Assembly: GCF_023343835.1 (NCBI RefSeq)
Contig: NC_064443.1
Coordinates: forward strand, 11,780,001 to 11,844,000
DNA: 64,000 nucleotides
Direction: 5' to 3'
Origin: Lagopus muta
Lineage: Eukaryota > Chordata > Aves > Galliformes > Phasianidae
Shown in pieces: positions 46,576 to 58,130 of the stretch. Both the position numbers and the translations under genes were made by a program. Within the stretch, counting starts at the first letter, position 1. Each line of letters opens with the position of its first letter. The notes beneath the pieces were generated by a model. The model saw only the letters and a list, made by a program, of their open reading frames with translations. It did not search any database and was not told where the DNA came from.

Positions 46576-48164
46576 CACAAGAGAAGTGGTGATTATCAGA
46601 AGTACCACAGAGGAAAGACAGACCGGATTGTCTTTTTGTTCTGCACGTAATTCATTGCTTAAAAACAATCTCTTTTTTAATATAAAGAAACGCAGTGGAA
46701 AAAAAATTGAGTGTGAAATGCATTATGCAAAAACATTCGCATGGATTCTCCAGCCTGTGCAGTCTTGCCATCTGACCCAAAGTTTCAAGATGCACCAAAA
46801 CTGAGTGTCTCATGTCTGAAGGATACATGAATAATAAGGAGTACTTCTCATGTCTTCTTGCCTTGTAAACATGGCAGCAGAGGAGAAAGGGCAATGCTGC
46901 TGTCCTGAGGGGGGGGCGCTTTGGGACAGAGGTGCTCCGTTTGGCGTCACGGAGCTCACATGGCAGCTGAGGACATACAACAAGCAATGCTAAGCAGAAA
47001 GCAGTTGTGTACATACAAGCGTGTGTGAGCCAGGATCTGATTTTTGAAGGGCAAAATTATGATTTCATTGAACTCTTAAACTGATTATGGCATTAGCAAG
47101 AACAGATATAAATCTTTCTGGGATAAACTGGCTAAGGCAGGGTAAGTAAATTATCTCCACACAGTATCTGTCTTCCTGTGGATTTCAGTGCTACTCGAAT
47201 CAATTGGTGGTGATATGTTTGTACCTGACACAGAAGCCAAATACACAATCTGATCCTGTGCCAAGCCACTATTAACAGCTGCATTTTCAATTGATTCTTG
47301 GATATTCATTAACTGGCATCCATAATTACAAATAATTTACAGACATAACATTTTAAATCACTTGCCAGTGAGCTTCGTAAGCTCACTTTATGACATTCCA
47401 ATACATTATTCTTAAAAATTCACTGAGTAATCAACTTGCAAATGATTACTGTGGAACAGCACTGGATATAATCAAGTAGAAACTCAGAGCACGAATCGCC
47501 AGAAATGGCCATAGATCACTTCTGCCATGTGATGCTGACATCCACTTTAACTTCTTCCAAAAAACTGATACATACTGAACTGCTGGACTCCGAAGCTGCT
47601 GTGAGCTTGATGCCATTACAGCCAAACACTTTGCTTCTTCCACAGGCAGCCCCTGCCCTGCACAGTTTCATGGACATTTATTTTGAAGTGCTGTGAATGG
47701 TCTGCTCTATCTCCATAGACTTGCTCCGTGGTCAACATGGATATTATACATACAGCAGGAAGAAATCACACTGTGATGCACGCAATTTCAGTCTCTAAGT
47801 TGGAACTCTGGGGCCCTCACTGGAAACTGCACTGAAAGACAATGTGGATGGGATACATAAGTTTTGTTCTTATGTTGCAAAGTATAACAGAAAAACTAAT
47901 TTAAACGTGCAAGGACTGCATGCGTATGGATCATATATACACCTTCCTGCCTTTACATGGAACAAGGCTCCAATTTCTGAGTGTTGAAACAATCGCTCCT
48001 TACTGCCATCTCAAATTACAGCAGGAAATAGAGGGCAGCTGGTACCAGAGCTCATCCTACGTTTTTGTTTCTGATGACAAAGGCAGCTGACAAAATAGAC
48101 ACCTTTGAACGTGTCTGTTTGGGCTGTAGTGCGTATCCTGAAAGTACAAAGGAATCCAATAAAT

Positions 48165-48529
48165 GATGAGTGGAAAAAGTTCTCTTTATTTGAGTCAGAC
48201 CGTAAGCTAGAGATGACCACCACAAAGGCTCTTGATTCACCTGCATTCATTCCCACGTAAAAGCTTTGAATGCTGGAAATAAATGACACTAACAAATAAA
48301 TGTCTTACCCACTGGAACCTCCACGCTACGTGATTTTCCACTGCAGTACAACTTAATGTGAAACTATAAAAATAAGACACTATGTACAAAATATATTCAT
48401 TTGTTTGCAAAACTACTGGTTACTTCAAGATTTAAATTACATGATAAATTATGCAGCCCAGTCACACTTCAAAAGCAGTTAAAAGATAAGTCTATTCTGA
48501 ATACAGAACAGTGTGTCCTCTTGAGCTGA
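48165..48529 (-). other. CFAP20DC: Probable CFAP20DC 3' untranslated region
   Basis: Follows the TAG stop at 48532-48530. The first AATAAA on the minus strand is at 48190-48185, about 340 bases beyond the stop, so the transcript probably ends near 48165. Confidence 0.5.
48185..48190 (-). promoter_or_regulatory. Candidate poly(A) signal AATAAA for CFAP20DC
   Basis: Canonical AATAAA on the minus strand, the first after the CFAP20DC stop codon. Confidence 0.5.
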
Positions 48530-50833
48530 CTATGCCAATTCATAGTACTTCCCAGAATTTGGGTCAAAGTAACAGTTCAGACACGGATCATACAATAGAG
48601 TCAGGACTTCCTCGTCTTCTTCAGCATTGAGGTCATCTTCACCTGTGTGAGGAATGGAAAGTAGGAGTAAATCACTCTCATTCACTTTGAAAAATCACAT
48701 GGAAATACCTCTCTGTCAAATGTGACATAATTTCCCTTTGAATTGTATAATCTTCTGACTTTTGAATCGTGACCTTCAGGATAAATGCAGTTCAGTTGGT
48801 TTTTTTTTTTGTACACTTCTGAAGACTTGCCTTCAGCTGAGGTGAAATGATGTCATTCAGTTTGCTGAACAGCTGGACTTCACAAAGCCCAAGAGGGCTG
48901 TTCAGCAGCAGCACCTTTACTGAGAGCGTATCGAAGTCCTCCTAAGTGGTGTCTTCCTCAGTGTCTGCTTTAGTCCAGCAAAGACAGTCAGTCCTTTCCT
49001 AAGGACTGTAGGAACCCAATTGTGTGTTATTAAAATATTCCGCGTGGAAATCAGAAAATTAAGCAGCACAAACATTTCCATTTGAAGACTTGCTGCTTGT
49101 CACGTTGGTCTCACAGAACAGCATTCAAGTTTGTTAGCATTCGTAGGGTATTTGTTATTGCTGGTTATAGACACATTAAAGGTAGCTGGTAAAGTATATT
49201 CTGTATATTTCATTGTCGTTATTGGGTTGAAGAAATCGTGTGACAAATAAGTCCAATAAGTCCAGCAAGCTTACAGAAGAGTCAATATTGTTGCAATAAA
49301 TGAGCTCATATTGACTTTTCTGATACAATGAGCTCTTTCACTGTAGGAAGGCTAATAAAAACCAAAGCAAGACTAAAAGATACAGTGTTATCCTGAGACA
49401 GGACCTTTAACTATGTATGCAAAGGTATATACCCCAATTAATATTTTCAGATAAGTTGTAAATGTAGATGTCTTAAAATTCGCCTTAAGTGGAGGAAGGC
49501 AGTGTGGCATCCTAACTGCTCGTAACGAATGAACTGTGGGACTTCTTAGAAATGCATTTTAATGTCTGGTGTCTGATGTTAAAACCAAACCAAACCAAAC
49601 CAAACCAAAACAATCATATAAGAGACCTTGCAATATCAGAAACAACAAAATTGAAAAATGGTGTGAATTAGCAGGAGAAATCCAGCCATTTCTCAGATGC
49701 ATACATAGCTTTATTAGCTTTTTAGAGACAATCAATCCAAATGTTAAAATTTACAGAGATTCAAGCTTTACTGCAGCAAGCCTTGGATTTCATGATCCAG
49801 ACATCAAGACATCAATCCACATCAAGACACTCTCAGAGACCTTTCACAAATTTATATCCAACGCGTCTTTAACTCAAGGATTACTGTCCAATTCTCTTGG
49901 GCTTATTTAGGACTCTTAACAAAACATATTATTTGATTCTTCAAAGCAAGGTCCCTCCTGACAGCAGAGTTCTGTTCTGCTGTCATAAACAATTACAAAT
50001 ACACATCTATGAAAAGATGGCCAATTTGGGGGCCATAATCTATTCTAGACTGTAAATCACTCAGACATCTTCATCCTCAGGCAATCAAAATACACAGGTC
50101 AGATTTATGAGATATCACATCGAATTCCCTGGACTTGAAGAAAAATGTAGGTATCTACCCTATTTCCTAACACATAAGTAAGAAAAAAAGAGGGTTTGAA
50201 GAAAACAAGATAGATGTTTTATTCTGTTGCTGCCAACTTTCCAGTTTCCACGAAGTTCTTTGTCATTCTCTAAACAAATGCCGTTATGAAGAAAAAAACC
50301 TGCAGCCCTTGAGATGGTAACTCAGCAATTTCTTCCTTTGGAAACTGCGCTGAGGTTTCATTTAAGGCTATATTTATTTATTTTTTTCATCAGAAGACAA
50401 GTGCCACATATGTAACTGTTCCATCAACTTTAGTCCTAGCATTCTTTCTTTTTTTTTTTCCCCATATTCACTATCATCAATCCGTGATTTTAAACAAGTA
50501 AGATGTATTTTTTAATGGGATGAATCTATATTCAACCAGAATGCTAAGAATTTATACCTGCAAAAGTTATTCTTCTATCAGAGGCATGGAAAACTCTGCT
50601 AGTTTGAACTGAAAATAATAAGTGATGCTGAACTCAAAAGGTAGCAGTGTAAAAAAACTACTGGAAAGCAGAACCAGCTCTACAGGAACAGCACTCAGAA
50701 ATGGTTTTCTACCCAGGTCCAGTGTCTTCACAAATTCCTACCTGTAATGCTCTGATTTGGTGAAGATTTTATGTGCTCTTCCAATTTCTGGCTTGCAGGA
50801 GTGATGGGGGGACTGAATGCATCCAGCCAGTCT
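48530..50833 (-). CDS. CFAP20DC: CFAP20 domain-containing protein (C3orf67), last two coding exons, partial
   Basis: Penultimate coding exon 50833-50742 and last exon 48642-48530, joined in phase (ACA G|GT) by a GT-AG intron. The penultimate exon reads [17 protein letters not shown] onwards to NQSITG; the last is acidic ([13 protein letters not shown]) and ends [21 protein letters not shown]-stop, which I recognise as the C-terminus of C3orf67/CFAP20DC. The protein has an N-terminal CFAP20-like domain, outside this window; its role is inferred to be ciliary. The location next to FAM3D matches human gene order. About 67 codons are seen here; the rest must lie to the right, beyond or in undetected small exons after 50834. 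The first base of the upper exon completes a codon begun in the preceding exon. Confidence 0.82.
49581..49611 (+). repeat. (AAACC)n microsatellite
   Basis: About six units of AAACC/CAAAC in a row within the last intron of CFAP20DC, antisense to the gene. Confidence 0.85.
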
Positions 50834-51219
50834 CTGAAAAACACAAACCAAATCAGAACTAAAAGCACAGTTTGTGTTCCTATTTGTGATTTTAGTATTA
50901 TAAAAATATAGTTTACAGCTAACACTATTTAAAAAGTTAAGGCTTCCTTCCTTCCTTTGCATTTTCACCTTTCACACTGAAAAACTTCAGCTGGTATTAC
51001 TCTCTCAACAGAAGGTGTGATCCATAATCCCCAGAGCTGTGCTCTGAAAGCTTATGGGACTCATCAGAGTCCTTTGCTGCGGAACAGACCTGGGAGAAGC
51101 CACCTGTGTTTGATGACACTGTAGAGGTCAACCAAAAATCCTGGGGAAAAAGGCTTAATGGCAATGCAAGAGCTGTGTTTGGTTACCTTTGATTTGGCAC
51201 TGCTTGGCGCCCCTCTATA

Positions 51220-51305
51220 GCATCATAGAATCACAGAAGCAGAGGATCATCATGGTGGAAAAGACCACTAAGATCATCTGGTCCAACTGGGTGACCCAGC
51301 AAGTG
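51220..51305 (-). mobile_element. CR1 LINE 3' end
   Basis: Plus strand starts ATCATAGAATCACAGAAGC and continues with a block like GGTGGAAAAGACCACTAAG and ATCATCTGGTCCAACTG, the reverse complement of a CR1 3' terminus. It is short and 5' truncated. Confidence 0.85.
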
Positions 51306-54300
51306 TTAGTGCTATAGAATTTGTTACATGTTATAGTTAAAAATCTGTTATTGACCATAACATAGTTCTAGTTGCTGACCATAAGACAGAGAACACAGCT
51401 GTCACAAATCTGTGTTGATTCCAGGAAGAAAAAAGTTTTGATGTAATCTTTATCATAGACGAGAGACTATGGGACTTCTTCACCTATTTAATTTTATAGG
51501 CAGTTTATGCCTCTGCTGAACACTACTTTGTGACAGCTTTTAAAAATGATTTTCGCATTATCATACATTGATGCAAAGTTCAGTGTTCATTTCCGATATG
51601 CCACTTTATGATACACTGCCTTTGATTGTTACAGCTCAAAAAAGGAAAACAGAACAGTCCTTTTTATTGTTATTGCTATTGCTTTTTATTGCAAGCTGAA
51701 AGGTAGACATTTCCACTGAGAAAGTGGATAAGGAAGCACATGTGTGAGATTTCATTCAAGTAACAGAGGCAGAGAAACGCAGCCCTGGAGGGACACATCC
51801 AAGACACAAAGTTCAGGCAATCCTGCAGCTGACCACGTCTCATAGTTCTTTTCATAGAAGAAGCTAATCTCTGTACGCTGTGCATAGCTGATGTTTCATT
51901 ATGTTCCCATCTCTCCTGCTCAACAGTTAAAAGCTATAACACATTCAGACTTCCACATCACCATTAACTAAACTCAGTGATTGAAATTTAACATTTGAAA
52001 TGGAATTCAAGGGACCTCAGTAAATCATCTCATTCTGATGGAACCAGATCCATCCTTTTTGACCAATGTATTTCACTGCAAGGCAACGGAAATAGATGGG
52101 AAAGGGGTCATTAAATTCCCCTGTGTTTGCTTCATGCTGGTGGAACTGAGCAGCTCTATTGAGTTAAGTTAGTTTGGAGTTAATTCAGTTTGTCTGGCCA
52201 TGGCTGTTCCAACAGCTGGTACAAGAACATTTTGCATCCAACTTGTGCTAGAGGCCAGAAAGATCAGCTAGGGCTGTGCAAGTAACTTCAGCTTCCAGGG
52301 ATTCCTCTAGAAAGGATGAATTTTCCCAAAGCTTGACAGATTTCTTTACACTGCCCGGCTGTATCAATTGTCCAACACCAAGAAAACAGGTGATGTACTT
52401 CTACTTTCTGAAAAGCCTTGAAGATCTCACGTAAGATTTGTTTCTGACAGAGAGATCTGGAAAGGCTTAGGCATGTGCTGTAATTGCTAAAACATGCCAG
52501 TTGCTTTTCTGTTGGTTGTTGTTAGTTTTTCTGCTACTTCTGGACTTGCTGTTGATTCCACCCCATCTCCTGCTGGCACGCACACATCATCTGGGGTGAA
52601 TTTGGGGACAACCACCTATCAGTTAGCAGTCAAAATGGAAAAAACTAATTTTCTGCCTCAGGAAACAGAACTGCTGGTGTAGAAATCCAGCAAGTAGTAT
52701 AGGAGATTTAAAGGAAAAGATACAGATTTTTCCATCATTTCAATATGTCAAAAACATACTTCACATTTTTCTTTAATCCCATCATTCTGTTTTCACATAT
52801 ATGTCCAACTTCCAGCCATTCCCCCTCTGCTGCTCTGCCAATGAGAGCTGGTACAACTCATCCCCACAATATGCTTGCCCAGAGATCTCATTATTAGCTT
52901 TCTCTGTCACTGTGTACCATTTCTGTATTCCATGCATACACCCAAAGATTCTTCATTTACACCAAAGCTTTGAAAGCTTTCAGGAACAGTTAAGTAAATG
53001 CACATGATATCCAGTGGGATGGTAGAGAAGGATGGTGCTTGGTCTCAGTCTGATTAACAAATGTAGTTAGAAAAGTAAAGAAGCATTAGAGCATATACAC
53101 AGTTCTACAGGTTTGGAAGAGTTTAGAGATACATATTTTTCACATAAAATATATTCCAGATTATTTCTAAAGAAAAAAAGGCAGTAGGTACCAGTAGGAA
53201 ATCAGAGAGGATATTGGTAGGAAGGAAAGAAAGATAATAAGGTAGTTATCTCCAAAGGAAAAGACAGAGACCTTTCACTCACAGAACACAGAAGGAGGAA
53301 GGGTGTGCCATTAAACCAGTACCTCTCCTAAATTCACAGTTCTTAATACTCCCATCTCTGCAGGGTCCTCCTGAAAGAGTAAGACTGAGAAATCAGAGGC
53401 GGGATGATTTGTCACCAGCTGGATGATTTTGTCCTTTATTTAGTTCTTCAGTTATTTAATTCTGGTGTAAATAAGTTGCTCACTTTCCTCTTTATATTTC
53501 TTTTGAGGCATCTGGATCAGTTGACGTGTTATTATTTGTTCCAGTAGGGGCTGGTGTAAGAGCATGGGATTTTGGTGGTTCCAAAGGGAGGCAGAGGTAT
53601 GTGGATTTATGATCGATGCAAGGGAGATGTGTGGCAAGTTTATTATTTCCTATTAAAACATTAAATTATTGTTAAACTATTTCTCATTATTAAAATATAA
53701 AAATTGTTTCTGGGGCAGACTTCTTTAAGAAGCTTCTTTATCTCCCTAAAACAGAAAAGCTAATCAAGCACTCTGACTAATTAAAACACTCCATTTATGC
53801 TATCAGTGCCTCAAGCTATAACCAATACCATCAAAATGTAATAAACTATCTAGAGCTTCTCTGATAACAGTGCTGAATGCTAACTATTGTCTTTTGACAT
53901 TGTGAGTTTTGTTGTCCAGAGCCTCCCAACAGCTTTCGCACACATTCAGATCGGCCAGCATCTTTAATGCTGGCACTGAAAGTCTGAACTGTTTTCAAAG
54001 CTATTCTCCATACCAAGATAGAGTAAAACATACTTGATATAATCTTGCCATGTCATATTCTTCTCCTTAAAAAAAACCAACCTTTTGGAGAATAAATGTC
54101 ATATATTGAAAGATCACACGATAGCTGAGCTGTGATAGAAAACAGGAGCAATCTTTGGGACTTATCAACACTTTTTCAGTTTTATGACAGAGGATTTGCA
54201 GAAAGTGGTGTTCATTGGTAAAATCTATTGAGAAAATTAGCAATGCCTTTTTAAGCAGCACTTAAACAAAGATTTAATCAGAGACAATCCCATATTAAAT

Positions 54301-56880
54301 TTTTCCATGAGCAATAATACCATCAACAGAAGAATGAATAATCAGAGGCTTTGATTTCAATCTTGATGAATGCCACTGATACTCTTATTTAGTTACAGAT
54401 TTCTTCTTAGGCTGTCCTGCTAGCTGGACTGAGAAAATGGCAAGCCTCATAATAAAAGGATTTTAAGCATTCCTGTGAATGGAGATAGCATACTTTATCA
54501 CTTTTCTTTTGGATGAGATTTAATTTCTACTACTTTAATCAATGGGATCATTTAATTCACATTATTAACAAAATTAAATTGCTTTGAAGTTTTAGTACAA
54601 CAGCTTTGTCTGATGGTCTACGTGGGGATTAAAAGGAATATTCAAAATGTGAGGTCAGCCTAGCAGTGCACTGAAGAAATGCAAGGCAAGTGCTGCACTG
54701 CATCGAACCAGGGACTGAAAAAGTGACATCAGTTTTGTATTGGGAACAAAACGTGACGTGGACTGAAGAGCACAGTGAGGAACACAAAAGATGATATTTA
54801 GCTGCATAAAATTCCTAGGAAATTCTTATGAATCCTGGAAGAGAACTTGGCCGTGCCTGAGCGGTAACAAGAGGAGCACATTTGTGGAGTTGGTTTTTTT
54901 ACAGTGAATAATTTGATTCACTCTGTGGAGGAGCAGAGGAGGCTCCTGTATGAATCAAGACTACAAAAATATTTGTAGAGAAAAAAGATCAGCTCTTGTC
55001 AGCTTTTGCTACTGCCATCTAAAACCTTAGCACATACTGCTGTCGCACTAATAGTATTTAATAACACTGAAGCAGATTCTACGGCACATGCTCCAAGTAA
55101 ATACCTTACCATGGTAGGTGAATGCAAAGTATGAGCTCCTATACAAAAGTAGTTCAGTGTAGCTTGGATATTTGTTATGGCTGAGATGAACACCTATTTT
55201 TCCCCAATTTATTTGGATTTTTATGATGTTTATTTAGAAGAGGTTGATAGAGATCAACTTAATACCCAAATAGGTCAGTGCAGTCACCTCGCTTTTGGTA
55301 CAGCCCCTCACCCATTGCTGTATCTTTTTTGGAGACTCCATCACTTTTAGGCTCCTATAGCAGATCTGAATTTTCAGTTGTGCACAAACCTGCTGAACTT
55401 CAAGGTTGTGTGGAACTTCATTAACTTACATCAGGTTGGCTATAAACACTGATTTGGTTTCTGCTTTGTAATATATTATGTATGGATGCGTAATGAGTTT
55501 TTTTTAATAGAAACATTTCCACAGAAATAAAGCCTTCAATACTAGTTTCAGTAGTGCAGCAAAGACTTCTGAAGGCTATTAACATTCAGATGTAGAAATC
55601 AAATTTCGTGTGCAACCTGTATACCTCTGTAACAACTGTGGAGCTGTCTTAGCCTTACCTTGCCCACTTTGGCATCTAAAATGCTTTAAACAATTTCAGT
55701 TGTGAACATTCTTATAAATTCTCACAAAATATGCCCTAAATCAAAAAACATTCAGTATGAATTTTTAAATCAGTACTTCTCATTGCCCTGCAGCTTCAGA
55801 TGGGAAGCAGTGAGTGTAACATAGAACTGAGCGAGCATACAGAAGGAGAAAGAGATACTACTAAAGGAAGAGGGGGAGTATTTATATACACAAATCAAAG
55901 AGTTTTGAGTGAACACTGTAATAACAATCTTGAAAAATAACATAAATATGCATGTCTGTATGGCTTTGCATGAGCTGAAAACTGTATTTTAAAAAGAAAT
56001 ATCACAGGGATTTAAGGTTAATCTGGCAACGTGTTGATGACTCAAAAAAATGCAAGACATGAGCTGCATTGTATTATTTTCCTGGAGTGTTGTTGTAGTC
56101 TCAAAATATCATTAAATCAGCACAAACCAACACTTATCATTTCCTGCACATTTTTCACAGTGAGCTGCATTCTGACTATGAGTAATCTGTTAATCTGTTC
56201 TTTGCCTCACAATCCGTCAAAGTGACAGATTCATTCCATCCCTAATACATAATATCTTCATTTGCTGTATGCTTTACTGGAACTTTCTTCTTTTGCTACC
56301 ACTGAGATTTAGAAAATCGTGAGTGTATTTACAAAATGACTTTTTCCTTTCTCCAAGTCACTTCAGCAAGTCCAGCCCACCAAACACTATACTACTAATG
56401 GAGGCAAAGAGATTTAATAAAAAAGCATAGAATTGTCTAATTTCCAATGAATTAATAACTAAAAAGAGATCATAAACAGCCCAGATGCAACCATGCATGA
56501 AAGACTTGAATCTGTTCCTCTTGGGGACTTATCAGAGTATGTGTTTGTGTATTGGTGATAGATTGGATTCAGGATGATAAAGGAAATGTGAATTCTACTT
56601 ATTGAGCAAGATATTTGGGTGCTGTAAGTTGCTGTTACTTGTGTGGACATTATGACCAGGCTGACTGGTAGCAGGTCAAAGTTTGGCCTCTTGATGCTTT
56701 CCCATTTTTCTTTTATTATGTGAGTTCAAATGATAAATTTGTGCAGGATATTTGAAACATGCTGCTCATGTTCACCAGTCTAAAAACAAGAATGATCTGA
56801 ATTTGGAGGTTTTACTTCTTTGTAATTCACATAATTGTGCTGTTTGGTCAAGTTTTCGTAGTTAAATACATGAAGCTTCT

Positions 56881-57038
56881 GTCACAGTTGGAGGTTTTCA
56901 AGATCAGGCTGGATGGGGCCGCGGGCAGCCTGGTCTAGCAGCAGATGTGGAGGTTGGTGGCCCTGCCTGTGGCAGGGGGGTTGGAACTTGATGATCCTTG
57001 AGGTCCCTTCCAACCCAAGCCATTCTATGATTCTATGA
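56881..57038 (+). mobile_element. CR1 LINE 3' fragment
   Basis: Includes TTGGAGGTTTTCAAGATCAG, GGCTGGATGGGGCCG, GGCAGCCTGGTCTAGCAG, GGGGGGTTGGAACTTGATG and the perfect tail CCATTCTATGATTCTATGAT. Low divergence, so relatively young. Confidence 0.93.
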
Positions 57039-58118
57039 TAGTTTCTGTTAAATAACGGTAACATTGTGATTTACTTAAAGACCAGACCTCTAATGCATCA
57101 CCCTGTTGACTTGCTGGCTGCATTATAGTTTTAATGTTCAGTAGTGAAGTAAATGACACTAAAATAGAAAACCAGTTTTATCATCTAACTAAAGTAAAAG
57201 ACTGGCCCTTTATTCTTTGCTGGCTTAGATTCACTTGTCTGAGACCAACTGTATACATCACAAGTAAAGAATCTGCAAATGTGTTTTAAAATTCCAATAT
57301 ATTAATCTAATCTTAAACAAGAGAGTTCTAGTCATGTAAGTCAGATATTCACTGGTCAATCAACTAGATTTCCACACTTAATTAAGCATCTGTTAGGAAA
57401 GGTTTGCTTCTTTTTTCACGTATTTTTAGCAATTATTTAAACCATACGTTTAAAAAATTATACTTTACTGTTCCACCATTCAAGAAACACCTGAATCCAG
57501 CACCCAATGAGTCTTGTCACAATTAAAGTAATTCCTTTTCTCCGCAGTCAGCCGCTAACAGCACCTCACTGCTCTGCCCATCCTGAATGTAGGCTGCATC
57601 CCATTTAACTTTTAATGGATGACACGCAGCCAGAGGGCTTTTAAAGATCAGTGGAGAGAACATGACTCAACAGAACACTAACTTTAATATTATCAAACTT
57701 GTTAAAGGTGATGCAGCTGAATGTTCCCAGCCTGTGAAAATTACCTTTCTTTTTCAAGAAAGTGAAAAAAAAAATGCTAGGGAACTCTGACCTTCTGGTG
57801 TATTAATACAATGAATGGTACAGCATGGAGCCGGAAACTTAATCATTACCAACAAAGGGAGAAGTATGCTGCCTTGCTCTAATTTTTGAAAAACATCATG
57901 TTTTGTCACCAACAGCAAAAGGAATCAAAAGCAACACTCTGTATGATGGATCAAAGCAATTACACAAATGATAGCGGGGCGGCAGGAAGGGAGGCGGTGG
58001 GCACTTGTGCCCTTGGAAACCCAGGCAGTTTGGCAGTTTTACTTTGTAAGAAAAAAATACGGATCTCTTTCAGACATCCCACCAGGAACAAGGGATGGCG
58101 AGTCAGTACGTGAGCAGC

Positions 58119-58130
58119 CAGCACGTGCTG
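58119..58130. promoter_or_regulatory. Perfect palindromic E-box CAGCACGTGCTG
   Basis: A 12-base perfect palindrome centred on the E-box CACGTG, in a GC-richer islet (about 57960-58240) of an otherwise AT-rich region. It would suit a bHLH dimer; binding is not shown. Confidence 0.35.

Larger units (their letters stand above)
38163..48164. other. Intergenic region between FAM3D and CFAP20DC
   Basis: About 10 kb without a recognised coding exon. It should hold the FAM3D promoter and any non-coding first exon; neither could be fixed. It contains CR1 pieces at 41770-41943, 44155-44350 and 45620-45775, a GC-rich islet at about 40620-40930 with a CTCF-like motif, an adjoining TAAT-rich stretch, two short tandem duplications and a 14-base palindrome at 46562. 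Open frames inside, such as 38553-39074 (plus) and 45548-45976 (minus), show no family resemblance. Confidence 0.6.

Noticed and set aside
51676-51885. Minus-strand 69-codon frame checked as a further CFAP20DC exon
   Set aside because: The composition does not resemble the gene and no supporting acceptor and donor in phase was found.
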